Below are positions 1 through 14,163 of a stretch of 64,000 nt of DNA, in pieces. How positions within the stretch are numbered: the stretch's first letter is position 1; every line of letters starts with the position of its first letter. This DNA is from Trissonchulus latispiculum (lineage: Eukaryota > Nematoda > Enoplea > Enoplida > Ironidae). The translations under genes were made by a program, and so were the position numbers. The DNA lies in assembly GCA_030248195.1 (NCBI GenBank), contig JASAND010010767.1, positions 1-64,000 on the forward strand, in the 5' to 3' direction. The notes beneath the pieces were generated by a model. The model searched no databases. It was not told where the DNA came from and was given only the letters and a program-made list of their open reading frames with translations.

Positions 1-1620
1 CGTGGTGGCATTTTCTGAACTTTATTTTTACTTCAAAATTATCATTTCCAGCTTTCATGAAAAGGGGTTCAAAAATGAAGATTGGGGTTTAAAAATAGGG
101 TTAACCCAAAAATAACCGGGTTAAATCCTTGCTAGCTGAGTTAGCTGCTTGCATGAGCTAGGTGGGGTTAAAATCGGGGTTAACTCATAGGATAACCGGG
201 TTAACTTAACCTAACCCGAAAAATGGTTTATAATACAGGGTTAACCCCAAGGTTAACCCAACTAAAATGTCGGGGTTAACCCCAAAATGAACTTAACCCG
301 GGTTAGCCTTAACCCCATTTTTTATAACATCGGCCCCAGGGGCCGATGTCATCAAACTTGGGTTTCCTAAAACTTGGGTTTCGTCGGTTTTGGGGTTAAC
401 CACTGAGATTTTGGGGTTGGGTTAGCCCTGGGGCTAATCAATGTTATCAAGCAATTTTTGGGTTGGATTTCATGAAGCCCTATTTTATTGGGGTTACACC
501 CTAGAGTCAACCCTGAATTAGCCCTGAAATCGAGAATAGTTAACCCAGAATTAACCCCAAAAATAACTGTGCTGTCTTGCTCTATATTTTTGGAACTAAT
601 AGGCGAGACAGTCCAGCGAGCGAAACCGCTTAAATTACATAGAATAAAACCCGGGTTTCAGGCTCAGCCCCTCCTCATCAGTAGGGTTGAGCTTTAGCCA
701 TATTAACCCAAATTTAACCCAAGTTCTTAAACCCGGGATTCATGATAACATTGGGTCTCCACTTAACCCCAATTTAACCCAAAAACCCCAGTTATGATAC
801 CTGGGTTTCAAAAACCCAGTTCTAACCCAACTTTGATTCCATCGGGTTTAGGTTGAAAACCCATTTTTAACCTAGGTTTAGCTCCGAAACCCGGGTTTGG
901 GCCTTTGATAACATCGGCCCCTGGGGTCAATGTTGCAAAGCTATTTAACCCGGTTAAATTGCTAACCTGGGTTGGGAACCGGGTTATCAACCCTAACCCA
1001 ATGTTATAAAAATTGGGTAAGCGAAACCCCGGGTTTATGGGGTTAGGGTTAGGGTCAGGATTAACCCCTAATCCAATGTTATAACCCAACCCAGCTTAGA
1101 AACCCGGGTTAAAATTGGGGTAAAATACGCCAAATCTCAACCCTCCTCAGTGAGGAGGGTTAGAAATTAACCCGGATAAGATTGTGTAAGAAAAATTAAT
1201 GGAAAAAAATTTTGAAGACTAGTTTTTTTGATAGTGGAAATACATTTTTCATATTGCTCTTCTGCACTGAGGAATTTTTTAGGCTTCATTTTTACTATAA
1301 TTTTTATTATTTCCAGTTTTTCTGGAAAGGACTTAAAAATGAAGATTGGGGTTAGAAATGGGGGTTAGCTTGAAAATAACCGGGTTAAATCCTTGCTAGC
1401 TGAATCCGCTGATTGCATGAACTATTTGGGGTTAAAAATGGGGTTAACTCTGAGGATAACCGGGTTAGCTTAACCTAACCCCAAAAATGCTTTATAATAT
1501 AGGGTTAACCCAAAGGGTTAACCTAATCCTAAAATTTCGGGGTTAACCCCAAAATGGACTTAACCCGGGTTAGCGTTAACCCCATTTTTATAACATCGGC
1601 CCCAGGCTGGGTAACAGTGA
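1..1620. repeat. GGGTTA/TAACCC palindromic-word element
   Basis: The block is packed with GGGGTTAACCC-like words in both orientations, with a direct copy of its left about 290 bp (47-340) at 1311-1607, both ending in the same 'ataacatcggcccc' string. The GGGTTA words resemble the animal telomere unit but are not in tandem array. The short ORFs here are low-complexity and not genes. Confidence 0.6.
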
Positions 1621-2047
1621 ATAAGTTTATAGATATTTACTTGTTATCCCGCCTCGAGGGCAGTTTCTTTCATGAACTGTAACTTAAAGGTTAAATTAAG
1701 CTACTATCTGGTGTGCTCTGTACGCTATATGGTGGTTGGTCTGTGCAATTGCGATTTTTTTTGAGAAATACCTTAAAGCTTTCAAAAACAAGCACTTCAT
1801 CGATCAGTTAAACTCTAGCAAATTCTGTAGAATGACTGGGATTTGTCGTTAAAATGTCTTCCATCTTCTTGCATTATTTCAGTAAACATGTTATTGAATC
1901 ACAATTTCATTGAAAAACGTTTAAAAAGTTGCAAAAATAAAAAAAACGTTTTTGAGCGTACACGTTCTGTGCGGTGGATTCGATTGTTTCAAACTGTATT
2001 GAAGATTTATTCGTCTTGAGCCTTTGCTTACTTATGCAACATTTCAG
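1621..2047. other. Intron of gene 1, nothing recognised
   Basis: AT-rich sequence directly upstream of the WSC exon acceptor. No repeat or ORF was recognised. Confidence 0.4.
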
Positions 2048-2209
2048 CAGTTCGACAGTCTTGGAGATGCTTTTGCTCTTTGGATCTTCCAAGCAACCAA
2101 TTCAAAGTGCCTGATTCCTTCTGCAACATGACTTACAAACTCAACTCAGAGGAGACATGTGGTGGATTAAAATCTGGGATGGTTTCAACTACCGGGAGAA
2201 AGTTACCAG
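2048..2209 (+). CDS. Gene 1 exon: second half of WSC domain
   Basis: After a TTTCAG acceptor the frame reads SWRCFCSL, then CNM, then EETCGG and STTG, the usual C-terminal half of a WSC domain (CxC ... CN..C ... ETCGG). The donor CCAG|GTAAAA leaves phase 1, matching the CTLD exon at 11335. A close paralogue lies at 62818-62979. Here CNM is followed by Thr-Tyr where the paralogue has Ser-Cys, so one conserved cysteine is missing. The exact acceptor is uncertain: AGs at 2046-2047, 2049-2050 and 2057-2058 are all usable. Confidence 0.75.
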
Positions 2210-5200
2210 GTAAAATGTTTACTAAAACAAATCCTGTGTACAAAAGGTTTCAGAGTCCGTTGGACATTAACAATAAATATTTTCGAAATATTAACAAAAT
2301 ACAAATTATAAGTCCCACGCAACCTTAGATGGCACAACAACAAACGAGCTTTAATCAATGAGACCCCCGTGTGTCCGGGGACTCCTGCACAGTTCTATGC
2401 TTCCGAACAAAATGGACCAGTGATACCAGTTTTTAGCAGCACAGCTTGGTGTCTTGCACAATAATGCGTTGTTATGCAAGCAAAATTTGTCAGTCTATTG
2501 TCTATGCTGCATTTCCTTAAAGCGGAGAGAAACTTCTTCATTAGCACCAGAATTTCAAGTACTGCTGTATGGAGGGTTGAAACCTAGCCAGCAGAGATTA
2601 CAGCTATGCTGTAGTTATTTATATTCCTTGAAGATTTTAGTTTCAATTACAGTGCTTGGTTCTGACCGTTGTAACTTTAAAAACTTCAGAAAAAATGTGT
2701 GGAATACATTAAAAATAGTTCTAACATAATTAAATAAAAAACTTGACTTATTAATTATGGATCAATTTGAGTATTGAATCACAATAATTGGTTTTCAGAA
2801 AGAAACCGTATTGACTAACTGTTTCTAACTTTTAATTTTATTTAAAGGTTTTCAGAATTCAGATGCGATTTATTGAAAGATTAACTATTTAAATCAGTTA
2901 GAAGAAAACGTTTAATTTATTACAGATTTTGTATCTCTTTAACTCCTTCGGGAGAAATAGTTAACTTGCGGTCATTTGTATTGTAGGTATTTAAAGGTTG
3001 CTGAATTTTACAGACGTTACTTGGATGATTCTGACCTCTTCACAATAAAAGATGAAACAATTCTTCAATTTAAAACTTAAGGGTGGGTCCATTTTTGGCC
3101 GATTTTTCGACCATCTCCGATTCAGCTCCTTTTCACATATTTTGTTGTTCGATTCTTATATTTTAACTAGTTTTTGAAATTAAGTCAGATCTCTTACGGT
3201 TAGCGAGTAATTTTACCTCAAAGTTGATGTCAGCATGTGTTAAACACAGGAAACAGACAAGAAGACCCCCTAAAAGGGGTATGCTTCTGCAACTGAGCAA
3301 TGTTCAGTTTATCTATCTTTATATAATATAATATGATGTCGAATTTCGATGCACCAGTAGTTGCACTTGAATTGCGCTCTGTAGGTATCACCCCTAACCC
3401 GCCATCTCAAAAAACTAAAACATTGGGCTAATTTTATCTTGAATTGCATTGCTACAAGATTTTCTCAACAGCTACCCTTTCTAAAAGTTATGTAGCCCCG
3501 TTTTCATATAGAGGTGACTAGAACCGGAATCGGTTGCAAAATGAGGATCAGCATCAAAATGACAATCGATTCATTGAAAGATTAACTTTTAAAATCAGTT
3601 AGAAGGAAACGTTTAATTTATTACAGATTTTGTATCTCTTTAACTCCTTCTGGAGAAATCGTTAATTTGGGGTTATTTTGTATTAAAATGTAGGTATTTA
3701 AAGGTTGCTGAATTTTACAGAAATTAACTGGATGATTCTGACCTCTCAACACTAAAAAATAAAACAATTTTTCAATATAAAACTTAAACGTTCTAATTAA
3801 ACATGTATTTTAACATAACTAACATCTGTAAATTAAATAATTCATGAACCGTGGAATTTTAAATTCTTTTAAAATTGAAGATTTTAAAATTTCTGATTTT
3901 AAATAATTTTATTTGTGGCTATTAATTAATCAGAAATCTCTTATTTCTTTCAAATTTATCTTAGTCTTAATATCAATGAAAACATTTTCAATAAGTCTTC
4001 CTTCCAACAAAATTTAGGTGAAAATTTTAGGAAAACTTCTAAAAACTCAAATTTGTGGAAATCCCAAAATCTTGCCTCATTCTCAATAGGTACCACATTG
4101 ATTTTTTTGAAAATGTCAAGCTTCATATTTTTATACAAATGACTCCAATTTAGCTAGTTACCCCCAAAGGAATTGGAGAGAAATAGTTATAGATCGAAAA
4201 TTTAGGAAAAAATTTGTTTCTTTCCAATACTACAAGCTAATTTTTCAATGAGTCTAATTTCTAAATACCTTTAAATCAAACTAAAAGTTTGAAACAACCA
4301 GTCAAAACGGTGTATTTCTCAAAAACTGTTTAATGTTTAATTAAAACGTTCAAGGGGGGTCCACCATGAATTATTGGGTCACGGATTCTGCTCATTTTCG
4401 CTGGTTACACCATACTCCCCAACTACCACACCTGGACCTGCATCTGATAATCGGCACCTTGGGGGGTATACGCTGCATATGCGGGTATGACCTGGTTCTA
4501 CCCCACTTTGACCAGCACTGATCGGCCCCGTCGCGAATGGCCATTCGTCTTCCGTCCGCCGCCCGGTAATAGGTCCATCTAAACGGCGAGAATCTCTCCA
4601 AGCCGAGAGAGCCCAGCCATCTAGACAAATGTTCATCAGAATCACTAATTGGAATGTTATATAAATTAATTGACTGCATCCGATGGTTGAGCCGATCTTC
4701 CTCCTGGGCTTTTCCAGATTTACTAAAATATTGCCCAATTTGACTCCATCATTCAAAATCCTGTCTCTTAGTCTCTTCCCACCATAAATCAGCTTCAAAT
4801 GGAATTTACCGGCACGTCTTACGAATTCAGGCATCACATTGGCATCATTTGATTCGTCCAGCATCTGAACCAACCTCTGAGTGGAATCATTGACCAGCTC
4901 ATCGGGAATCGTCAGGTATCCGGTCCGTTGAAGCAGTTCTCGTCTGGAGTTCTCCAAGGCATCGGCGGATTGACTGACCTGATTCTGTTCATCGACCTTT
5001 TCGGTGGCATTTCCATTAGCATCGACATCGTCCGGTCTAGGTTGTCCAGTATCAGGCGGTTGAGAGTGAGCCATAATGGCCCACTTTCAGTCCAGATCCA
5101 ATAGGCAATAGAGTAAGACAGATAATCAAAATAAGGCAATAAATCAGAGAATAATTAAATCTCCCAGCCATAGCAACAATGAGATGCTGTCACTTTACAT

Positions 5201-8200
5201 TAAAATTTGTCTAAACATATCTGTCAGCTGCAATATAAACGAGTAAGGTTTCATCAATTAAGGATAGGTTTAATCGTTGTATAAGTACTTTACAACACAC
5301 CTTAGCGCTGTTCACTAATTTCTACTGCGCACGTCGCATGGGAAGCCCTCGTGCGTGGCACTCGTGCGCTTCGCGCACTCGTGCCCCACACTCGGACCTT
5401 CCCACACGGCGTACGTATAAATCAGTGAATGCACGCTAAAGTGTGCTACAGACACGTCGGAATTTTAGGGGAAAGAAAAAGAAAGAAAATGAGAAGAATT
5501 CTTTAAATAAAGAAAAAGAAAAAGAAATTTGGCTTCAATTTTCTTTAATTTAAAGAAAATGGCAAAGACAAGCGGCTTCCTTTTAGTTTAGTTTCATAGT
5601 CTCTTTCTGCTTTACTCAAAGTAAGTCTCAAAGAGAGATTGACAGCTGTTACTCTTGTAACATATGCATTCATAGCATAGACCACATACATTAAAGCAAG
5701 CAGGAGTCCTTTCGCAAGGGGTCACTAGGCTGGGTTGCTTACGCAAAATTGACTGACAGCTGAAACCTGAGACAGCCTAATGACACTTTCTTCTTTAAAG
5801 AAAAAGAAAATAGAGTCCAAATTTCTTCTTTCGCAAGAAAAAGAAAAAGAAAACGGAAAGAAAATTTAAAGAAAATTTTTCCCCTAAAATAACGGCGTGG
5901 CTGTATAAAGTATACTTATATTACCTTAAAACTAAATTTTATAGAATAAATTTGAAGTGTGACTGTAATGTTTTGAAAACTGTTATCTAGGTTTCTTAAA
6001 AATTCCCTAATTTTGAAGGTCCCATCCCGTCCTGTCCCGCGGGATCCCGCGGGATCCCGAGGGCTCCCGCAGTCCGCGTCCATCTCTGGTGTAAGTCCGA
6101 TACATCTCACCACATTACCCTAGCCTACTAAGCCGACGGGAGTGCGTAACTCTGGCGCACCTAACACCCTTTCGCAGGGGGTAGGCGAACATGTTGCAGT
6201 GTACTGGCTGATCCCAGGGCTGGGGGTACCTTTCTGCCGATAGCTCAGCACCCTACTCTTATCGATAAACGGATTAGGGTTTTTTGCGTGAGTTTTGCGC
6301 ACCAATTTTACGCCTCATCCGACCGGCGGAGCTGTCGCCTAAGTTTCTTGCTGACGGAAACAATTGTAGCACGATTATGGCTAAGGTGAGAATCGAACCT
6401 CGGACCTTTTGATCCGAAGTTAACCGGCCTTAACCAGTCAGCTACACGGCTACATATGTCACTTCCTTCGTTCAGTATATAGCAAGGTTAATAAAATTAT
6501 TTGCTGCCATTTCGCAAATGAAGTCCGATCGAAATAATTTGGTATGTATCAACTGGTAATGACCCCTCTATATATGGTGCAAATTTTATGCCGATAGCGC
6601 TTGTGTAGCGAGAGTAATAAAAAAATTTTTTATTTTTTTGTTAACGAATTCACAAAAAATCACGGGTTCGCAAAACACTCACCTACGGATCAAATCTCAG
6701 GATACAGCTAGGAAAATTTTCTGTTCATGCGTAAATATAGCATAGTCTGTAAAAAAATTTGGACACCCAAGTTTTTTGAACAGGCTTAATTTCGAATTTC
6801 GGTTCTGGGTCTCTGGGCCCAAAGTGGCTACCCTGGGCAATTCTCTTAACACTGTTTATTGACTCCATAAAGCGAGGGATCTACTTACTTGCTGCTCTAT
6901 TGCTCTAGTATGCACAGCGCAAACAATTTGGCGTAGTCATTTTGCATCTGGACTGGTCATGTGACTTGGCCTAGGGTCACATGACCTTGGTCAGGGTCAC
7001 GTGACTGGTCAAAAATTTTCTTTCAAGGCCCAGGAAGCCTAAAAACTTGCCTATATAGGTATTTCGGGGCGTAGAATTCTGGCATTAGTTTTTATGTTAC
7101 TTTAGCTCACATATGTGATCCTGACCTCCCTTTGGGTCCGGAGAGTCGGGGTCATGACTAACAGCCGGAGAGTGAGTCAGACGGATCTGAGGTACCTAAA
7201 AACATGTGCCATATAGGTTTTCGAGGTCGCAGAGCTCGAATTTGGTGTTAGTTTTGCTGTAGCAGCCACCCAACACCTTTTTGCAAAAGGTGTGGGTGCA
7301 TGTTTGCGAAATGTTCTCAAAAAAATCACCCACCGTGCGCCAGCCCATACGTCATGGCAAGGTATCCAATATTTGGGTAGATAGTGTAGAATGTGTACAT
7401 GCTACATGCATAATATGGGTTAGCTAAGCGAAGTCCGTAGTGAGTAATAGCAAAATTTTCAATTTTGGTCCGGAGTTGTCCGAGGGTCGGTTTTGGGTAC
7501 CCTGATTGAAGGAGTTGGGCCTCGGCGGTCAAACTTACATATGTTAAGGTTGGGAACACTGGCTATTCGCCTATTTAAAAACGTTTCACTACCGTTTGGG
7601 AACGAATTCAAACTTAAGCTTGGTTCGGTTGTGTGTGCATGGCTCAATCGGTAGAGCGTGGCCTAGACAGCCAAAGGTTGTGGGTTCGATCCAAACCTCA
7701 GGTCCGAATTTTTGGGTCGGAGGTGCGATAGTGACATCCTTCTTTCTTTCATTTGTAATCTTGTATTACCATGAAAAAGTTTTCTAAGGCTTGTTGCTAA
7801 TCCTTTAGGTGGGTGTTTTTTGCGAATTTTTGGTGTGATTTTTTGTTAACCTTGCTATACACTTACTGTCTGAGAGCTTGTTGGAGCGATCGTCACTCAT
7901 ACTTCAAGAAAGCAATCAAGTATTTCTAAACACTGGAGCGAGGCTTAGTGACCTAACTTCCTGCACATTTTGGTAAACTCACTAACTTGTAATGTGCAAA
8001 AGTCTCAGACGATTCTGCTTAAGTACTGGAATAATTGACTCTCTTGGATTATGGATTTTTCTAAGCAACAAGAAATACCAATAACGTCGATATAGTCGTT
8101 GATGCAGTGACACAATATCCAGTTAGTGTAGGATCAGATCTAGTTAGTCTATATGTCTAACATACTCACATTTTCGAAATAACAGCGACTATATATATAC

Positions 8201-11200
8201 ATATGTTGAGTGATTTTCACTTATGTTGAGACAGATAATAGGAGACTTAAGATTTGGTTAGCCACAGTTCATGAGACGGTAGGTAATCTCCACCCGTATG
8301 GATCTACCACGCACAATTTTTCGCACAGAAAAGCATACATAAGTCTAGAGATTATTATAGAAATAATGAAAAACGCCTGCCTGCAGTCACTAAGGCCGAA
8401 GCCCTAGTCCGAACAGGAAAGAGCCAATGGGCGCTGTGAGCGCTCTTACCCAGAGAGAACTAGTCTCTGGAGCTCCTGCCTGGTTGTCCAAGAAGAGGAC
8501 ACCCAGCTCGGCTCTACCTGTGCTGCAACATAGCCAGAGAAGGTTTTATCAAAACCACTCTGACTGTGCTATGCACAGAAAGAGGACTGCAGTGGCCCGC
8601 GGATCTCCGTAGAGATACAAACAGCATTTACATCAAGAGAATGAGGTAAATCCGTTTTGATAAAATTTTCTCTGGCTATGTTGCAGCACAGATAGAGCCG
8701 AGCTGGCTGTCCTTCTTTGGCGCAGCTCACAGCGCCCATTGGCTCTTTCCTGTTCGGACTAAGGCTTTGGCCTTAGTGACTGCAGGCAGGCGTTTTTCAT
8801 TATTTCTATAATATGATTAATGTCTTGTAGCCTTCGTGGATCCGCCTGCTGGCCCGCGTTTACCTCATTTTCTTGATATAAGTCTAGAGATTGTTTTGCA
8901 TGAAATCAAAGCATAATATCAATATGTTATGACTATCTCTGCAAAATTTGTGCACCACACCTTGCAAATAGCGTTTACGGCGCAGCGAAGTTTGTATGCA
9001 TGTCATGTCAAGTTTCGGACCTACACCACCAACTTGGGAAGGTTGCGCTTGACGCGATGCTGCGTGGATTTCTTAGAAACTAAACAATTTTGTATTAAAC
9101 CTAATTACAGATACGTGGCAAAAGATTAGCTAGTTTTCTGACATCAAACTTTTTAGTTAATTTCGTAGCCCCTCCCCTTTAACTTCTTGTATAAGTTACA
9201 CATTACATGGACAAACACTTTCAGGAATACTATTTTATAGCAACTAGTTTATAGCGGAGTTCTTTCTTGCTTTCAACAAACCATTCGTATAAAACATTAT
9301 AAGAATAGTTTTAGTAAAGTTTTCTGAACTTATTTTTATGTCAATTTTTCTCCATCTGCTTTTGAAATATCTGAACCGTTGATTGTGAAAGTTTCCAATA
9401 AGAGTCAAGAATAGGAGTAAACGGTAAATGTTTTCGGTTTTGCAATTACCATGCTGCTTAAGCACACATGTGTAATTACATGCATCAGACACAGCTCTTC
9501 GGAACATGCAGAGCAGACACACTAACCCATACTAGCAGATTCTTAAACCACTTGCGTAAAAGAGACCAGGATAAATTAATTTTAATTTCCTACAACGCTG
9601 AAGGCACAGCAGGAAAAATTCAGAAGTAGGTATCCCAAACATGTGGGAAAACACGAGATGACTTTAGTCCAAAAATTGTGCGGGGTCGCCACATATTTTC
9701 TGGAAAACCAAAAAATCCATCTTTTAAAATAAAAACGAAAAATTAATATCTTACTAAATTAAATTAATTTAAAGAGTCTTGTCCTAAATTAAAGTTGGGG
9801 GGGGGGCTACTGATGTCGTTTTAAACTAGTTTCGTTTCCGGGTCAAATGATGCTGAGATAACAGCTTCCTAATTAACATTTAAAAGCGCTGAATCAGAAG
9901 TGCAACTCGATGGGGCGAGTATTTCCGGTTTCATGCAAGACACGGCATTCTTGCGGTCCAAATTATCTCCCCGTGCTGAAAATTTTAAAACTTAACAATC
10001 AAGCCTAAATTCGGCATGTGTATGTTTTCGGCCACGTTAAGTTCAAGTATCGCAAATAAGTTGTGATTTGAAGAAATTAGATATTTCCGATTCGCAAGGT
10101 AGGACCGAAGATCAAGAGGACGGAAAATGTTCCCTGCGATTTGCTGAACACTTTTTATAGGTGTTTTCGGGGCCGAAGAAAGCAAATTTGAACTCCATTT
10201 TTGATTCAGAATTTCCTTAGCTTAACATAGTGACATATTCAGTTTCTCGATAAATGGACCACAGATTCTAGTTCTACAACTCGGAAATCCTTACAAACCG
10301 CTGTTTCTCTTGCTACTCCCTTGCGAATTGAAAATTATCGAATTTCGCCAGACTGAAAACATTGCAATATTTGAACTCAGCATGATTGGACGCATACCCA
10401 TACCTAATTTTAGCTTGAATGGTCATACAGTATTAAAATTTTAGCACTGGAGGGATAATGGGAAAGAGTTACTTACTTTTTCCTGCTGCGCCTCGGCGCA
10501 GCAGGTCTACTATAATCGGTTTTTAAAGACATTTAACACGTACACAGTGCTTTCTATGTCGCCTCCTATAAAATACACATGGAATTCAGTTATAGTACAT
10601 TAAGAATGTACATAAATGTTATGCAAATTAGGTACTGCGACAGTAGACCTTTCTATATATGGAATACTGTTGCTACATTATATATACAAGATGTTCCAGT
10701 GTGCATTGTATGTGTACACACACCCACGATGCTATTCGCACCACTTATGTAAACTATATACGTAGCCGTAAAGTCCAAACAACCAGTGGTGCTGTACACA
10801 GTTAATGCAGCTATGTGTCGCAATGGAATGCATCGCTTATTGTTGCGTACATAATTTTATTACCATCTAAGTGCAAGTATTATTTCGAACAACGCCTTAA
10901 TGTACTGTCTTGCGAAGCTGCCACACAGCACGATGTGAATAATTTGCTATAGCTATGCTTAAACATGATATTTTGCACTGAAAAACAAAATTCATATATT
11001 TTAAAACACTAATCGATGCTGGTATAGTTTGCATCTAGCGATAATCGAAAAACTCCATATTTCTCAATCTGATGGCTCTAAATTGATCTATATTCTTGCA
11101 TCGTGCTCAAATTTTTCTGAAACAAGATCACAGATACAAAAATAATTTACTCGCAGCAGGGCCTTTGTGATACTTAGGTATCAATTTGCAGATTATGCCT

Positions 11201-14087
11201 AAACTTTGCACCAATCCCTACAAATTTTGCACAAAACTCTTGCTTGTTTGTACTTATTACAGTCAATTAGGTAGTTCATTGAAACCATAGTATTGTGTAC
11301 ATTTTGTTGTATTCTTTAATAAAGCAAATTGCAGGTGTACCCAAGAAGGATGTAAAGACTCAGTCCAGTTTATGTCCCGACGGCTGGACTCGCAGTGATC
11401 GATCCTGCTACAGGTTGTATCCAGGCTACCACCCGATCATCCAGGGATTTAATGCAACAGAAAGATGTAGGGAGTTGCACCGCAGAGCGATTCCACCCGT
11501 ATTTATTGACGCCAAACAGCAGCAGAATTTCCAGGACGAAATATTGTAAGCCTATACATGTTGGAAACAGCTTTTCTTGTATAGAGTGGATGAGAACCCT
11601 GTAATTTCATCACGTTGAATGGAAGGCAGAAATAAGTGCAACTGATGTTTTGATTGTTTTCTGTTTCAAGGTTTCCTATATGGGATGATTTTAATTTGGA
11701 TAACTATGGACTTGACGTTGATGTGTACTACGGCTATGCAATGAAACAAGATAGCTCAAACTCGCGTTTGCCTAGTAGCTGGACTTACCTATTTCAGACT
11801 AAAACAAATTGTCACCCAAGGTAAACAAATTATGTATATATAATTGGAGGTTGAATGGTAGAAAAAAACTCGTGAAGCAAACAGCAACAGAAAACAACAT
11901 AAATAAGACGGATACGATAACAAAATTTGCATTCAGAACTCATCTAATTTTGATCACAAAGTCGGTTCACTTAATGTTAGAAATTTTTAAAATAAAATTT
12001 AATTAGCTTTGATATCCTGTCAGTTGTGATTATTTTACCGCCAATCACTAGTCCGCATCGCACTATGAGGTTAAAATGTGGCTCACGGTTAACGCATAAA
12101 CAAAGCAATCAACCATGGGACAGAGATTGAGCCAAACCAATATCAGGATCAGAAATAGGGGAGCGAGATCCTCAGCAGGGACAGGCACAGATAGGCACCG
12201 AATCATCGGTAAGTTTCTAATTGGTGTTGTAATTTCGCAGGGATTCGACTAATACCCTTACAATTGTAGGTTGTCATAGCTACTATGAATTTAGTCCTTT
12301 GATTTCAAAGAGTCAGACAACATTTATAACAATTCATAGGTCGCAAATGTCGCTGACAGGCATGTAGACGTATATAGACAAATCCAACTCCAAAATCCAA
12401 CCGTAAGATCACGCGCTTTCATATCGAGCTAAGTTCACGTGAAAAAGAATGTCTGGCAATGGCAATGAATTACAAACTCTTAATCGTTTTTAGACGTCTA
12501 GTAACTCACACTTTAAGGAACAACGTTAAGGTGCTGGTATCGTTTCGTGCAGTGCTTTTGTGCGTATTTTTTGAAACGCCATAACTTTCGCAATTTTGTG
12601 ACATGGAAAGAAATTTATACATCATTTTAAAGCTTATAATCTGCAGATTCTCATGAGAGTACGAAACTAGTAAAAATCCGCAAAAAATAGCCAAATGTTC
12701 TGACATACTGACATTCGACAGGCTGAATATAGACCAAAAATTTTTGAACATCGATTTCTCAAACCTGTGGAATCGGCCAAAATTTTTTCTTGTGCTATCC
12801 TATAAAGGACATGTGGGCCGAGGGACATTTTTTTGGATTTGGCTCAGCAGGTCTTAACGGTCAAGAAAATCCATTAAAAGTGCGGTGACGCGAAATTTCG
12901 CAACTTTGCATTGAGTTTTCTCGCAACTGGAGATGTTTTAGCTCAATCCAAGAAAAATGTCCCTCCGCAATAGTGCGAATCCTCATTCTGCCAAAAATCA
13001 CGCGAATCTATTGGGTAGTTTTTGAGAAATCGATGCTCAAAACAAAATAATCGCAGTTTTGCCAAAATGGGTTTTCGGCCAAATCTCTAGCTTAGAGCAA
13101 CAAACTCCGGCTAATAGGCATTGATAAAATGTGCAATGAGACTGTGTATCGATCGAGTATAAATAAACCAAAATTGTCCGTACGATTTGGCAGTAATTTT
13201 GAGAAAACTGATTTTCTCGAAAACGGCCATTTTTGGACCCCAAAAATCGTTTTTTGCATATACTGACTTAACCCCTAGAGATAGCTCAAAAGTTGTTAAA
13301 GCAAAAATGTTCATTTTTGTGCCCTCCTTCTAGCCATACCAACCAATCCGGTGTCTCGACTATGTGCTGAGACAATAATGGCAAAAACCAAAAATTTCTT
13401 ATCTTTGCACCAAAAAATGCGGGACTGGTCGCAGAATGTTAAAGAGCACCGAAATAGTATATTTGGAATGTTTCATCCACTTTCATAAAGAATTAAAGCC
13501 TATAAGGTCAAATTTACACAAAGCGATACCAGCACCTTAAGCCAGCTTCTAAATCTGAAAAATAAGAATGTTTAATAGAGAAATAAAAAAGCACTTTTGG
13601 CCAAAACAAAATAAATATTACTAGAAGATATGAATAGCTGCACAGAATTTAGCCAAATGAAAGTATAATTGTTAAGTTGGAGGGCTTTGAGCTTTCACCA
13701 TTGATGCTTTCGCTTTCGCACCGACCCGGCCACTGCCACTGATCAGAAGTTAAGTTCATGTTGGCTGCTACGTCATCGTAAGTTGCCATAACTCCTGACT
13801 GAATTCGACAAAACAGGATCTTGGGACTTAATGTCGTGTCAAGTCCATCTACCTAAACTGTTTCTAGACTCAAGAAGTTTGCAGTTTGCGTAGTCTAACG
13901 CTATACGCATATTTTGATTGAAATGTCGCAAGCAGTCTTTTCTGACGGTCGGGAAGCCGGTTGCCGGCCAGGTTGAATAGTCCGGCCGGTCAGTATGTGT
14001 CCGGCCGCGGCCGTCTAAGTGAAATTTACTTTATTTTCATAGGAGAATTGTTGGTCGATAATCATATATATTTTTAAATTTATTTAA

Positions 14088-14163
<76 letters not shown>

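Noticed and set aside
808..1089. Pro/Asn-rich ORF on the minus strand
   Set aside because: Encoded by the TAACCC words of the repeat; low-complexity artefact.
1..1620. Telomeric or subtelomeric array (GGGTTA words)
   Set aside because: Words occur in both orientations, irregularly spaced and palindromic, with a direct copy of the whole block; not a head-to-tail telomere array.
8427..8612. 61-codon ORF in the fold-back element
   Set aside because: Lies in a palindromic arm; open because of the mirrored sequence, no protein features.
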